The notes below the pieces were generated by a model. That model was not told the origin of the DNA. It saw only the letters and a list, made by a program, of their open reading frames with translations, and ran no database searches. Shown piece after piece: positions 22,996-36,134 of a stretch of DNA of 64,000 nucleotides. Source of the stretch: Papio anubis (taxonomy: Eukaryota > Chordata > Mammalia > Primates > Cercopithecidae); contig NC_044995.1 of assembly GCF_008728515.1 (NCBI RefSeq), positions 42,447,576 through 42,511,575 of the forward strand, read 5' to 3'. The number at the start of each line of letters is the position of its first letter. The first letter of the stretch is position 1. Made by a program: the position numbers and the translations under genes.

Positions 22996-23288
22996 CTTGA
23001 GAAGAAGAAATAAAACTTGAGAATCCAGGCTGCTGATAGCTTCCATACTCACAAGCCAAGAAGCCACCTCATACTAATACTAAGCGGACACACATACATT
23101 ATTACAATAAAATGCCTGAGCAGCGTGACTCACCTGAAGCCAGAAAATATGCTTCAGGCTTTGATGACCAGGAGAGAAAGTTTAACAATTCCATTTTATA
23201 AGGAATAAAAAGTCTGGAGAAGTTAACATTTTCCTTCTTATTTGCCAAAAATGAAACTCATCATGTGATTAAGCTGAACCTCTTCCAC

Positions 23289-23466
23289 AAAAGCCTGCAT
23301 GCTTACCCCTCCTCCCCAAACCCCAGGATTTAAACCACAGAATATTCATATCTACTTTAGCACCTTCTAGATATCTGAAAAGCCTGTGTACTTACCCCTC
23401 CTTCCCAAATCCCAGGATTTAGACCACAGAATATTCATATCTACTTTAGCCCCTTCTAGATATCTC
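23289..23466. repeat. 89-bp tandem duplication
   Basis: Units 23289-23377 and 23378-23466 share AAAAGCCTG, CTTACCCCTCC and ATATTCATATCTACTTTAG with few differences. Lies in the ZNF559 intron upstream of the start-codon exon. Confidence 0.9.
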
Positions 23467-24089
23467 AAAAGCAGGGCCACTTAGACCCTAAACCCTAATC
23501 ACAAGACAAGCTGTTCACAGCCTGGTTAAAGCAGGGTCTCGAAGGACCATTAACATGGACTTACCACAAAGGGAAAGATCAATGGCCAGCATCCTGTGAG
23601 TCTAACAGTGAAATGTACCTGAATATCTTGTTCCCAAAGTCTCTTCGAGACATTGTCTGAACTTATGGGTAGGTCAATCTCAATTCCTCTTGATTAAGTA
23701 GTAATGGGAGTCTTGTCTCATACCGTCCATCTTTAAGCAACAGGCATTACTCATCTGTCATCAAGCGCCATTCATTAGCCATCTCTCTGCAGAAGATGAA
23801 GTTGTTCATGTGAATGCCACTACAGTATTATGCCACGTGGACATAAATAATAACAAATGCCATTTACCTGGTACCCATGTGCCAGAAACAGTAGTAGGAT
23901 AAGTTCATGTAATTATCAAAGCAGTTTTTGTTACTATCGTATTAGCTGAGGAAACCTAATAAGCTCAGACACTAATTGACCCAACATCACCAATCAGGAA
24001 GTGTGAGCCAGGATAAGAATGCAGGTTACACTGACTAACAAACTTAAACTCCTGAGGTTCTTCTTATTCTCCAACGTGACCACGAGATC

Positions 24090-24700
24090 GTCATGAAATG
24101 ATGTGCGGAAAGGTTAACTCAACAGGCCTGGGATGCCCAAACCCTGCACTCTCCTGAGAAAGATCTGTCTTCAGGACTGACACTTGGCTCAGTTTGTGAG
24201 AGATGACCTGTTAGCCTGTGGAATATCTTGCCTGATAAGCGTATATTTTTGTATGGTTGAGCTACTGAGCCAAACTATATTAGCGTGATCAGATTGTGTA
24301 TGCTAACCATATGATTTATGCTGAAGGCTTGTTTTTGTATGCCTGAGGCTTCTGGCAATAACGCAGGAGTTTGAACTGTTGACGGGCTGGGCATAAGTGT
24401 ATGAAGTAAGTCATTCAGGTGCTGTATGCCTACGGGACTAAGCCTTGGTAAAAATCCTGGACACCAAAGCTCAGGTGAGCTTCTCTAGTCAGCAACTTAA
24501 GCACTGTCCATGTGACTACACGGGAGAGAAGACTGGTTTTTTCCAGACTTCATTCCATTCATCTTTTCCCTTTGCAGATTCTAATCTGTACCCTTTTATT
24601 GTAATAAACCGTAACTGTAGGTTTAATAGCTTCTGAGTCCTGTGAGTACTTCTATCACTGAACATGAGGGTGGTGGTCTTGAGGACTCCCAACACAAACG
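24090..24700 (+). mobile_element. LTR-like element
   Basis: Shows LTR features in forward order, such as GGGACTAAGCCTTGGTAAAA, a polyadenylation signal AATAAA (24603) and TTCTGAGTCCTGTGAGT after it. Non-coding; family not assigned. Confidence 0.55.
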
Positions 24701-24945
24701 GTTTATTGAATTTAGACATCTTTAGCTCCTCCAGCTGGCAAAGTCATGTAGGCCAGGTGGCTTCCCTTCAAGTCCTTATCTCTGGCTTATGCTTTCATTC
24801 ACTCTGCAAATATTTATGAAGGACCTTATCTTCGTGAGGTAATATACTAGACACTTAGGATAGTCAACTATACAAAAAATGTCCTAGACCTTAGGTATCT
24901 CACATTCTAAAGTGCTAAGCAGATAATAAACACATAAACAAGTTT

Positions 24946-25243
24946 TTTTGTTTTTTTTTGAGATGGAGTTTCGCTCTTGTTGCCCAGGCTGGAGTTCAGT
25001 GGGGCAATCTTAGCTCACTGCAACCTCCGCCCTGCCAGGTTCAAGCAATTCTCCTGCCTCAGCCTCCCGAGCAGCTGGGATTAAAGGCATGTGCCACCAC
25101 GCCCAGCTAATTTTCTATTTTTAGTAGAGACAGGGTTTCCCCATGTTAGTCAGGCTGGTCTCGAACTCCTGACCTCAGGTGATCCGCCCGCCTTGGCCTC
25201 CCAAAGTGCTCGGATTATAAGCGTGAGCCACCGTGCCCAGCCA
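24946..25243 (-). mobile_element. AluS
   Basis: Reverse Alu. Confidence 0.9.
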
Positions 25244-25736
25244 TAAATATGTATTATGTCAATTGGTGACAAGTGCTATGGAAAAAAGTAGACGAATGGA
25301 TAAGTAATATCATCCTCCACCTCTCCTACCACACACACATATAAATGTGTATTTACAGACTCAGAACTGGTTCTGGGCAAGAAAATAGAAGAAAATAACC
25401 ATAAGACACTTGAAAACTGACATCTGGCTTGCCTAAAAAAGTGACACTCAACTTTTTATCCAAAGCAATAGAGTAATACTAATGGTTCACAAAAGAAACT
25501 CAGAATACTGCTAAGGCTAATGCCTAGCTGTAGCCAATTAAGTAATTTCTTTACTTTGCTTCCATATTCAGTCTATAAAACCCAGTTGGGCATGGGCATG
25601 CTGCTACAGCAGAGCCTCTGAACCTCTTCTGGTTTTGAGTGCTGCCTGATTCACAAATCCTTTAATGCTTAACTATTACATTTATCTAAAGTTTTTCTTT
25701 TAATATTCATAGGTCCTAGCAGAGGGTAGAAAATGT

Positions 25737-26035
25737 ATGGGGTGTGGCTCATGCCTGTAATCCCAGCACTCTGGGAGGCCAAAGCAGGCAGATCACTTGA
25801 GCTCACAAGTTTGAGACCAGCCTGGGCAACACGGTAAAACCCCGTCTCTACAAAAAACACAAAAATTAGCCAGGTGTGGTGGTGCATGTCTGTAGTACCA
25901 GCTACTTGGGAGGTGGGAAGGTGGCTTGAGCCTGGGATGCAAAGGTTGCAGTGAGCCGAGATCATGCCACTGCACACCAGTCTGGGCGATAGAGCCAGAC
26001 CTTGTCTCAACAAAGAAGAAGAAAAAGAAAAAAGA
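25737..26035 (+). mobile_element. AluS/J
   Basis: Forward Alu facing two reverse Alus downstream. Confidence 0.85.
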
Positions 26036-26109
26036 AAATGTATGGGGTGGATGAAATGCTGAATCACACATTATGCAAAAGTTTGTCTATTTTATACTTT
26101 TCTGGGGGT

Positions 26110-26735
26110 ATGGGAGAGATGGAGCTTCACTCTGTCCCCAAGGCTGGAGTGTAATAGTAGGATCAAGCTCACAGCAGCCTTGAACTCCTGGGCTCAAGCA
26201 ATCTTCCTGCCTCAGCTTTCTGAGTAGCTAGGACTTCAGGCACAAGCCCCCACTACACCTGGCCAATTAAAAAAAATTTTTTTGGTAGAGAGTGGTGGTA
26301 GGGTTGGAATGGAGAAGAGGGTTCCTCACAATGTTGGGAAGACTGATCTTGAACTCCTGGGCTCAAGCGATCCTCCCGCCTTTGACCTCCCAACGTGCTG
26401 GATTACAGGTGCTAGCCACATGACCAACCAATTTTTTGTTTGTTTGTTTTTGAGACAGAGTCATGTTCTGTCGCCCAGGTTGGAGCGCAGTGGTGCCACC
26501 TCGGCTCACTGCAAGCTCTGCCTCCCGGGTTCACACCATTTTCCTGCCTCAGCCTCCTGAGTAGCTGGAACTACAGGCGCCCGCCACCACACCTGGCTAA
26601 CTTGTTTTGTATTTTTAGTAGAGATGGGGTTTCACTGTGTTAGCCAGGATGGTCTCAATCTCCTGACCTCGTGATCCACCTGCCTTGGCCTCCCAAAGTG
26701 CTGGGATTACAGGCGTGAGCCACCACGACTGGCCA
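26110..26735 (-). mobile_element. two reverse Alus (J and Y)
   Basis: 26110-26430 is old; 26442-26735 is younger. Together with 25737-26035 they form an inverted pair. Confidence 0.85.
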
Positions 26736-26962
26736 CGACCAGCCAATTTTATACTTCTAAAAAACCTATCACTTGAGTTTACTGATCAGTTTTACTTTTT
26801 TTCGCATTAAATGTTGCTTTTAGCGTTATGATGTTTTCTTTATATTCATTTTGCTAATCTCTTTCAAACACTTGGAAATGACGTGAATTTTTTAAACACT
26901 TAATTGAAATATATATTCACAAAAGTGTAGAATTACAAAGATATAATGCATCATTAATTTCT

Positions 26963-27261
26963 TTTTTTTTTTTTTTTTTTGAGACGGAGTCTGGCTCTGT
27001 CACCCAGGATGGAGTGCAGTGACCGGATCTCAGCTCACTGCAAGCTCCGCCTCCCGGGTTTACGCCATTCTCCTGCCTCAGCCTCCCGTGTAGCGGGGAC
27101 TACAGGCGCCGCCACCTCACCCGGCTAGTTTTTTGTATTCTTTAGTAGAGACGGTGTTTCACCATGTTAGCCAGGATGGCCTCGATCTTCTGACCTCGTG
27201 ATCTGCCCGTCTCAGCCTCCCAAAGTGCTGGGATTACAGGCTTGAGCCACCGCGCCCGGCC
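26963..27261 (-). mobile_element. young AluY
   Basis: Perfect 16-bp duplication TGCATCATTAATTTCT at 26947-26962 and 27262-27277. Confidence 0.95.
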
Positions 27262-27507
27262 TGCATCATTAATTTCTACACCTTGATGCACATGACACAT
27301 CTAAATCATTGCCCCTCTTCTCAAATGGTAGCACTATTCTCACTTCTAACAGTATAGATTAATTTTGTCTGTTTTTAAACTTTATAATGAAATCATTTAT
27401 TTGTTTATGTCTAGCTTTTTTGATTCAACATTATGTTTATGAGAGTCATCCATACTGTTGCACATAGCTGTAGTTCTTTTCCTTTTACCTAAAAGCACTC
27501 CATAAAA

Positions 27508-27720
27508 CAAGTTGAGTATCTCTAATCTGAAAATCTGAAATCCAAAATGCTCCAAAAAAACCTTTTTGAGCATAGACATGACACTCAAAGGAAATGCTCA
27601 CTGGAACATTTTACATTTCTGAAGTATAATGCAAATATTGCAAAATCTGAAGAAATCTGAAATCCAAATCACTTCTGAAATCCAAATCACTTCTGGTCCC
27701 AAATATTTCTGATACTTAAC
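27508..27720. mobile_element. Tigger-type MITE
   Basis: Starts GTTGAGTATCTCTAATCTGA and ends in CTTCTGGTCCCAAATATTTC, as in Tigger-derived elements. An internal ~19-bp tandem copy (TGAAATCCAAATCACTTC) is present. Confidence 0.6.
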
Positions 27721-28225
27721 CATTATAGCTTGGTTTATTCATGTATTCTTATAGACAGACATTAGAGCTATTTAATTCTGAGCTACTTCAAATGATGATG
27801 TTATATGGTTGTATTTAAGGGTATATCCCTAAGTTCAAATTTGGAATGCAATGCCAAATTGTTTTTCAAAACATATTTCTACTTTACACACTAAAAGTAT
27901 ATGCAAACTCTAGTTTCTTTAAATTCTCTTCAACATTTGGTATTGTAACTCTTTTTGGATTTAGCCATTCTGATGCATGTGTAGTAGTAGATTTAATTTC
28001 CATTTGCCTGATAATTAATGAGGATAAAAACTTCAATTTTTCATGTTTATTATCCATAGCACAGTCAGTTTTGTGAAGAGCCTGCTCAAGCCTCTTTACT
28101 GATTTTTCTATTGGATTGTTTGAATTTTTGGAATTAATGTGTAAGAGAGTTCTTAATATATTTTGGATATAAGCCTTTTTTTGGTCAGTTACCTAAATAG
28201 GAATTATCTCCTCTTATTCTCAGGC

Positions 28226-28510
28226 TTGTTTTTGGGTTGGGGTAAGGGACAGGGCCCTGTTCTGTTGCCCAGACTGAAGTGCAGTAGCACAATCTTGGCT
28301 CACTGCAGCCCTGACCTGCAGGACTCAAGCAATCCTGCCTCAGCCTCCCAAGTAGCTAGGACAAGCAGCAGGTGCCACCATGTCCAGCGAATTCTTTAGT
28401 TTTCTGCAGAGATGGGGTCTTGCTATCTTGCTCACGTTGGACACAAGTGATTCTCCTGCCTTGGCCTCCCCAACAGCTGGGATTACATGTGTGAGCCACT
28501 ATGCCTAGCT
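28226..28510 (-). mobile_element. AluJ
   Basis: Diverged reverse Alu. Confidence 0.75.
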
Positions 28511-28673
28511 TCCTTTGGAATTATTTTTAACTTCATTAAAAAAAAAAAAAAACTAGGGAATTTGGCAGCATATAGTTAAATTATATACGCATTTACCCTT
28601 TGACTTAGAAATCCCATTTCTAAAAATCCTCCTGGATGTATAACTCTACAAATATCTATTTTTAAAATTTTCT

Positions 28674-28950
28674 GGCTGGGCATGGTGGCTCATCCTAGCA
28701 CTCCGGGATGCTGAGGAAGGTCGATCGCTTGAGCCCAGCCTAGGCAACACATGGTGAAATCCTGTCTCTACAAAAAATACAAATATTTGCCAGGTGTGGT
28801 AGCACTCACCTATAGTCCAAGCTACTCAGGGGACTGAGGTGGGAGGAAGACCTGAGCCTCAGGAGGTCAACGCTGCAGTGAACCGTGATCTTGCCACTGT
28901 ACTCCTGCCTGGGCAACAGAGACCTCGTCTCAAAAACACAACAAAACAAA
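28674..28950 (+). mobile_element. AluJ
   Basis: Diverged forward Alu with a deletion in its left arm. Confidence 0.8.
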
Positions 28951-29490
28951 AACCAAAATAAATGTTCTCATACATTCATATTAGAATGTAAAACTTCCAA
29001 GGGTTGATCCTTCTCTCTTAAAACGCAAGCCACATAGCTATAAAATCATACCTTTTAAAAATACATCAGAGAGCCAAGAATGCAGATACACCTAAATAAT
29101 AAGCTTTGCTAAGAAAGAATATACTCATGATTTTTCTCAATCTTGAATGAGTGCTGAGAGAAGGAATCTGCCACACACAAAGGTATAAAGAAATCATCAT
29201 TAAATCTTACCAAAATTTGACAGCAGAGTGTGGCTGCTAGACCACATTAGAATTCTGAGACATCTCAGTTACAGAAATCACAGTGATGAATCCATCCACA
29301 GACTCTCACAAGTCTTCACCTAATACCAGACCATAGTATATTAAAGGCTGGGATAAGGCAGGATCACTGAGGTGCATGTAGCCTCCCTGATGACCAAGGC
29401 AGCCATCCCCAAAGGCAAGTGGCAGGGCAAAGGGGTGAAGGTAAATCCATTTAAGGCACTCTGGGTCCTCAGCTATCACAGGCTGGTTGG
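28951..29490. other. no recognised gene
   Basis: Unique-looking intronic sequence of ZNF559 by position. Confidence 0.4.
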
Positions 29491-29985
29491 AGAGCAGAGT
29501 TAATACAAACCCTTAATAAAATTTTAGCAAAATGAATACAGTGATATATATATATATATATACACACATACATATGTATACCTCTATATATGAAGAGATA
29601 ATACATCAAGTTAGAACATATCCCAGAAATGTGAGATATTCAAATGTAAATCAATTTAATGCAACATATTGGCAGGCCAGAAAATTAGATGATCTCATGA
29701 GATGCAGAAAAGGTATCTGACAAAATTCATTAACCATGATTGTTTTTAATGAAGTTCAATAAGGCCAAGAAAAATTTTCAGCCTAATAAAGGGCATCTAC
29801 AAAAACGCCAAAGCTAACATTACACTTTAAGGTGACAAAAATGGTTGCTTTTAACTGTATTACAAATGAATAACAAAACCATATTGAAAGATAAAAATAA
29901 TTCATCTATGTGAATTTGGAAAACAGTATTTTGAACATATAATCTAAGCCTAAATATAAAAGAATCACACAAAAACAACTCAGTT
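29490..29985 (+). mobile_element. L1 ORF2 fragment with (TA)n
   Basis: (TA)n at 29543-29561, then ORF2-like text such as GATGCAGAAAAGGTATCTGACAA. Confidence 0.7.
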
Positions 29986-30278
29986 GGCCGGGCGCGGTGG
30001 CTCAAGCCTGTAATCCCAGCACTTTGGGAGGCCGAGACGGGCGGATCACGAGGTCAGGAGATCGAGACCATCCTATAGCTAACCACAGTGGAAACCCGTC
30101 TCTACTAAAAATAAAAAAGCCTTGCTTGAGAGTGAGGTGGCGAGCTTATGAAGTCCCAGCCTGGGAGGCTAGAGGCAGGAGGCCTTTGAAGCAGGGCTGG
30201 GCTGCCGCAGTGAGCTGAGATCAAGCCACTGCACTCCCAGCCAGGCTGCCACAGAGCAAAGACTCCCGTCTCAAAAAA
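29986..30278 (+). mobile_element. AluYRa-like copy with a damaged second half
   Basis: The first ~95 bases are near-consensus. From about 30075 on there are many indels (CCTATAGCTAACCACAGTGG, ACTCCCAGCCAGGCTGCC). Flanking duplication AAAACAACTCAGTT appears downstream with one extra C. Looks like local sequence error. Confidence 0.8.
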
Positions 30279-31899
30279 CAAAACAACTCCAGTTAATAAA
30301 TCCCTATTTCCTGAGGGGTCACAGGTAGCAATTCCAGGCTGCTATTGTATTTTAAGATTCAATAAGTAATATATCACAGAGAATGTCAGTAAAATGGCAG
30401 AGTAGGAAGCCCTACCTCTCTGTTTACTCATGGAAACATGTAACAACAATACTGGAACCAAAATACCTTGAAGATAAATCCATAATCAAACTAATAATTG
30501 CAAGCAACCCCAGAGGAGCACAAACTGAGAGCAGCTGCATTTATATGGGTAAGAACAATTTTCAACTTATCCTCATCAGCCCTTCCCCCAAACCAGCTCA
30601 GCTCAGTTGCCCTGACTGATTATTTCTTCATGGGAAGAAGTGAGACTGGCTACTTGACCTCCTGACCTCTCAGAGAGTTTTCCAAGGAGCTAGTAGCCAT
30701 CTTGTCTCATACTGAGGTGCTGATCATCTGAGAAAGCAATGAGGCAGACATCCTCTTACATCTGCTCTGTATGACTGAGACGCTTTTCTGTGGAGAGAGA
30801 GAGAGAAGAGAAGATGTACTTGTCACCAACCTTATGGTACACTCCTGTAGGGGTCAGTCCTGATCTTGTCTCATATGGAGCACAGCTAATGGATGAAGGT
30901 CTTTCCCAGTCAAGACTAACTCATAAAGACTGAGAGAAATACCTACTACTTCAATTCATAGACAGCAAAGGAAACCTACAAATAGCATGAAGAATCAAGA
31001 AGAAACCATGACACAAAGGAAGAAAACAAATATTCAGTAGCCAACCCAAAAGAAATGGAGACCTGTGAATCACCTGAGAAGGAAGTCATAATAATCATCT
31101 TACAGATCAGTGAGTTAAATTACAGCAGAGATACATAACTATATGAGATCAGTAAAATAATAGATGAATGAAGTGAGAAATTCAACCCAGAGATTGAAAT
31201 GATAAAGAACAAAAGAGAAATACTGGAGCTGAAGAGTACAATAACTGAACTGAAATATTAACTAGAGGGGTCCAAGAGCAGACATCATCAAGCAGAAGAA
31301 TCAACAAAATAAAAAGTAGATTATAGTCAGAGGAACAAAAAGAAAAAACAATGAAAAAGAGTGAAGAAAGCCTAAAGAACCTGTGGAACCCTGCCAAGTG
31401 AATATAAGCATTAAAGAAGTTACAGAGGGAGCAGAGACAGAAACGAGTAGAAAGCCTATTTAAAGAATAGCTATAAATCTTCCAAATCTGGGGAGACAGA
31501 GGCACCCATATTCATGAATCCCAAAGCCCCCAAAAAGGTTCAACTGAAAGAGACCTAAACTGAGAGACATTACAGTCAACTTGTCAAAAGTCAAAGACAA
31601 AGAGAATTTTGAAAGTAGCAAGAGAAAAATGACTCACTACATACAAAGGAATCTCCATAATATTACCCATTGATTTCTCAGCAGAAATCTTGCAAACCAG
31701 GGGACAATAAAATGGTATATTCAAAAAGTCATCAGTCGCAAAGACTGCAAGAGAAGACAGGAATAAAAGAACTACAAAACAGCCAGAAAACAATGAACTA
31801 AATGGTAGTAACAAGTCATCGTCTATCAACAATTACTTTAAATGGATTAAATTCCCCAATGAAAAGACACAGAATGGCAGAATATGGTTAAAACAAACA

Positions 31900-32185
31900 G
31901 GTGGGGCGTGGCAGCTCATGCCTATAATCCCAGCACTTTGGGAAGCCGAGGCGGGCAGATGATGAGGTCAGGAGTTCGAGACCAGCCTGGCCAATATGGT
32001 GAAACCCTGTTTCTACTAAAACATAAAAATTAGCCAGGAATGGTGGCACACACCTGCAGTCCCAGCTACTCAGGAGGCTGAGGCAGAAGAATTGCTTGAA
32101 CCCAGGACGCGGAGGATGCAGTAGGCTGAGATTACGCCACTGCACTCCAGCCTCGGCGACAGAGCAAGACTCTGTCTCAAAACAA
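31900..32185 (+). mobile_element. AluS in L1
   Basis: Forward Alu nested in the L1. Confidence 0.88.
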
Positions 32186-32498
32186 ACTAAACAAGATCCA
32201 ACTATCTCCTGGCTACAAGATATTCATTTTAATTTTAATGGGCACAGACTAAATGTCAAGGGTTAGAAAAAGATATTCCATGCAAATGATAACCAAAGGA
32301 CAGCAGGAGCCCCTATTCTTACATCACACAAAATAGACTTTAAGACAAAAACTGTCACAAGAGACAAAGGTCCTTATATAATAATAAAGGGACCGATTTA
32401 TCAAAAGGATATAAAAGTTTTAATTATATATACACCAATATATTTAGGGAGCTCATAATACATAAAGCAAATATTAACGGATCTGAAAGAAGAAAAAG

Positions 32499-32799
32499 CG
32501 GCCGGGCGCGGTGGCTCAAGCCTATAATCCCAGCACTTTGGGAGGCCGAGATGGGCGGATCACGAGGTCAGGAGATCGAGACCATCCTGGCTAACACGGT
32601 GAAACCCCGTCTCTACTAAGAAATACAAAAAATAGCCGGGCGAGGTGGCGGGCGCTTGTAGTCCCAGCTACTCGGGAGGCTAAGGCCGGAGAATGGCGTG
32701 AACCCGGGAGGCGGAGCTTGCAGTGAGCTGAGATCCGGCCACTGCACTCCAGCCTGGGCTACAGAGCGAGACTCCGTAAAAAAAAAAAAAAAAAAAAAA
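32499..32799 (+). mobile_element. AluYRa-like in L1
   Basis: Young copy; flanking repeats AAGAAGAAAAAGC. Confidence 0.93.
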
Positions 32800-33845
32800 G
32801 AAGAAGAAAAAGCAATATGATAATAGTAGTAGACTTCAATACTCCACTTTCGACAATGACTAGATCATCCAGACAAAATATTAGTAAGAAAATAGTGATC
32901 TTGAAAAACAATATAGATGAAATGGATGTAGAAACAGAACATTTCATCCAACAGCAGTACAAAATACATTCTTCTCCAGCACACAGGAGAATATTATCCT
33001 GGAATATTCTCCAGGATGATAAAATGTTGGGCGACAAAGCAAGTTAACAAATTTAATAAGACTGAAATCATAAAAACCATCTTTTCTGAAAATAATGGTA
33101 TGAAGCCAGAAATCAGTAACAGGCTAAAAACTGGAAAATTCAGAAATAGGTGGAAATTAACCAATATACTCTTGAACAACCAAGGGTCAAGGAAAACACT
33201 AAAACAGAAAACTAATAATTATCTTGAGACAAACAAAAATAGAAACTTGACATACCAAAACTTACGGGATGCAGTTAAAAGAAGTTCTAAGACAAACCTT
33301 TATAGCAATACATACTCATGTTAGAAAAAAAAAAGGTATCAAATAAACAACCTAATTTATGCCTCAAGGAATTAGAAAAAGAACTAAGCCCAAAGTTAGA
33401 AGGAAGGAAATAATAGAGATTAGAGCAAAAATAAATCAATGAAATAGATACTAGAAACAAAAGATCAACAAAACTGAGAGCTCGTTTTTTTTTTAAAACA
33501 AATTAAATAAATGGAGAAATCTTTACCTATAGTAATTAAGAAAAAGAGAAGGAAAACTCAAATAAGATTATAATCTTAAAGAAAGGGACATTAAAATGGA
33601 TGCCTCGGAAAAACAGAGAACCAGAAGAGACTACCATGAACACTTATATGCCAATGAATTGGATAACCTAGAAGAAACAGACAAATTCCTAGAAACATAC
33701 CATCTATCAAGACTGAATCATGAGGAAATAAAAAACCTGGACAACCAAAAACAAGTAAGGAAATTAAATCAGTAAACAACCACCCTGCATGAACAGGACC
33801 AAATGGCTTTACTGGTGAATTCTACCAAATATTTAAAGAATTAAT

Positions 33846-34160
33846 GGGCCGAGCGTGGTGGCTCACGCCTGTAATTCCAGCACTTCGGAAAGCTGAGGCA
33901 GGTGGATCACTTAAGGTCAGGGGTTAGAGACCAGCCTGGTCAACGTGGTGAAACCCCATCTCTACCAAAAATACAAAAATTAGCCGGGTGGGGTGGCGGG
34001 GGGGGGGGGGGGGGCGACTGTAATCCCAGCTACTCAGGAGGCTGAGGCAGGAGAATCACTTGAACTCAGGAGGCAGAGGTTGCAGTGAGGCGAGATCATG
34101 CCACTGCACTCCAGCCCAGGCGACAAGAGCAAAACTGTCTCAAAAGAAAGAAAGAAGAAT
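33846..34160 (+). mobile_element. AluS in L1, with G17 run
   Basis: Homopolymer of 17 G at 33998-34014 where other Alus read GGCGGGCGCC. Confidence 0.9.
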
Positions 34161-34324
34161 GAATGCCAATACTCCTTAAATTCTTCCAAAACGCTGAGGA
34201 AGGAAGACTTGCAGACTCATTTTATAAGGCCACCAATACCCTGATACCAAAGCCAGACAGGAAGCCTTCAAGAAAACTATAGGCCAATATCCTTGTGGAA
34301 TATAGATGCAAAAATCCTCAACAA

Positions 34325-34610
34325 GGCCAGGTGCAATGGATCATGCCTGTAATCCCAGCATTTTGGGAGGCTGAGGTGGGAGGATTGTTTGAGCCCAGGA
34401 GTTTGAGACCAGCATGAGGAATATAGTGATACCCCATTTCTACAAAAAGCCGGGTGTGGTGGCACACGCCTGTGGTCCCAGCTACTTGGGAGGCTGAGGT
34501 AGGAGGATTGCTTGACCCCAGGAGGACAAGGCTGCAGTGAACCATGATTGTGCCCCTGCATTCCAGCTTGGGAGACAGAGTTAGGCCCAGTCTCAAAAAC
34601 AAAACAAACA
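34325..34610 (+). mobile_element. AluJ in L1
   Basis: Forward diverged Alu. Confidence 0.85.
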
Positions 34611-34832
34611 CACAAAAAATCTCAACAAAATAGAAGCAAACTGAATTCAACCACATGTTAACATCATGTAGGGTTTATTCCTGGGGTTCAAGGATGGTTC
34701 AAAATAATACAAATTAAGCAATGTGATACACCACATTAACGGAATGTAGGACAAAGTTCTTATAATCACCTCAATAAACGCAGACAAAGCCTTGACAAAA
34801 TAAAACATCTTTTCATGATAAAGACCTTCAAC

Positions 34833-35130
34833 AGGCCAGACACAGTGGTTCATGCCTGTAAACCTAGCACTTAGGGAGGCCAAGGCGGGTAGATCATTTG
34901 AGATCAGGAGTTTGAGACCAGTCTGGCCAATATGGTGAAACCCCGTCTTTACTAAAAATACAAAAAATAGCTGGCCATGGTGGTGTGCATCTGTAATCCC
35001 AGCTACTTGGAGGCTGAGGCACAAGAATTATGTGAACCTGGGAGGTGGGGCTGTGGTGAGCAGAGATCATGCTACTGTACACCAGCCCAGGAGACAGAGC
35101 AAGACTCCTGTTTCAAAAAAAAAAAAAAAA
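34833..35130 (+). mobile_element. AluS in L1
   Basis: Forward Alu. Confidence 0.85.
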
Positions 35131-35487
35131 CTCTCAAATTTGTGTACAGAAGAAATGTACCTCAACATAATAAAGGCCATATGACAAGCCCACAGCTAAC
35201 ATCATATTCAACAGTAGGAAGCTAAAACCTTTCCTTTAAGAGCAGGAACAAGACAAGGGTGCCCAATCTAACTACTTATGTTCAACCCAGTACCAGAAAA
35301 CCTGGACAGAGCAATTAAGCAAAACAGAGAGAGAAATAAAAGGCATCCAAATTAGAAGGGAAGAAGTAAAATAAACTGTTTGCAGATGACATGATCTTAT
35401 ATACAGAAAACCCAAAAACTCCACCAAAAACTGTTAGAACAAGTAAACAAATTTACTTTTTGTTGCAGGATACAAAATCAACATACA

Positions 35488-35780
35488 GGCTAGGCGTGAT
35501 GGCTCATGCCTGTAATCCCAGCACTTTGGGAGGCCAAGGCAGGAGGAACACCAGGTCAGGAGTGCGAGACCATCTTGGCCAACATGGTGAAACTCCATCT
35601 CTACTAAAAATACAAAAATTAGCTGGGCACGGTGGCATGTGCCTGTAATCCCAGCTACTCGGGAGGCTGAGGCAGGAGAGTCACTTGAACCCAGGAGGTG
35701 GAGGTTGCGGTGAGCCGAGATTGCACCACTGCACTCCAGCCTGGCCACAGAGCAAGGCTCCATCTCAAAAAAAACCATAC
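35488..35780 (+). mobile_element. AluS in L1
   Basis: Forward Alu. Confidence 0.88.
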
Positions 35781-35843
35781 AAAAATCAGTTGTGTTTCTA
35801 TACATAAACTATCCAAAAAAGAAAGAAAGAAAAGAATTCCTCT

Positions 35844-36134
35844 GGCCGGGCACGGTGGCTCAAGCCTGTAATCCCAGCACTTTGGGAGGCCGAGGTGGGT
35901 GGATCACGAGGTCAGGAGATCGAGACCATCCTGGCTAACATGGCGAAACCCCGTCTCTACTAAAAAAAAAAAAAACTAGCCGGGCGTGGTGGCGGGCGCC
36001 TGTAGTTCCAGCTACTCGGAGGCTGAGGCAGGAGAATGGCGTGAACCCGGGAGGCGGGGCTTGCAGTGAGCGGAGATCGCGCCACTGCACCCCAGCCTGG
36101 GCAACACAGCAAGACTCCGTCTCAAAAAAAAAAA
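35844..36134 (+). mobile_element. AluY in L1
   Basis: Young copy; flanking repeats AAAAGAATTCC. Confidence 0.93.

Larger units (their letters stand above)
26740..28222 (-). mobile_element. L1M 3' region, reverse, with insertions
   Basis: Reverse L1 3' sequence (e.g. CATTCTGATGCATGTGTAGT, CTTTTTTTGGTCAGTTACC), interrupted by an AluY (26963-27261) and a Tigger-like MITE (27508-27720). Confidence 0.6.

Noticed and set aside
31182..33324. ORFs of about 100 codons in the L1
   Set aside because: Antisense or broken frames of an old L1; no intact ORF1 or ORF2.
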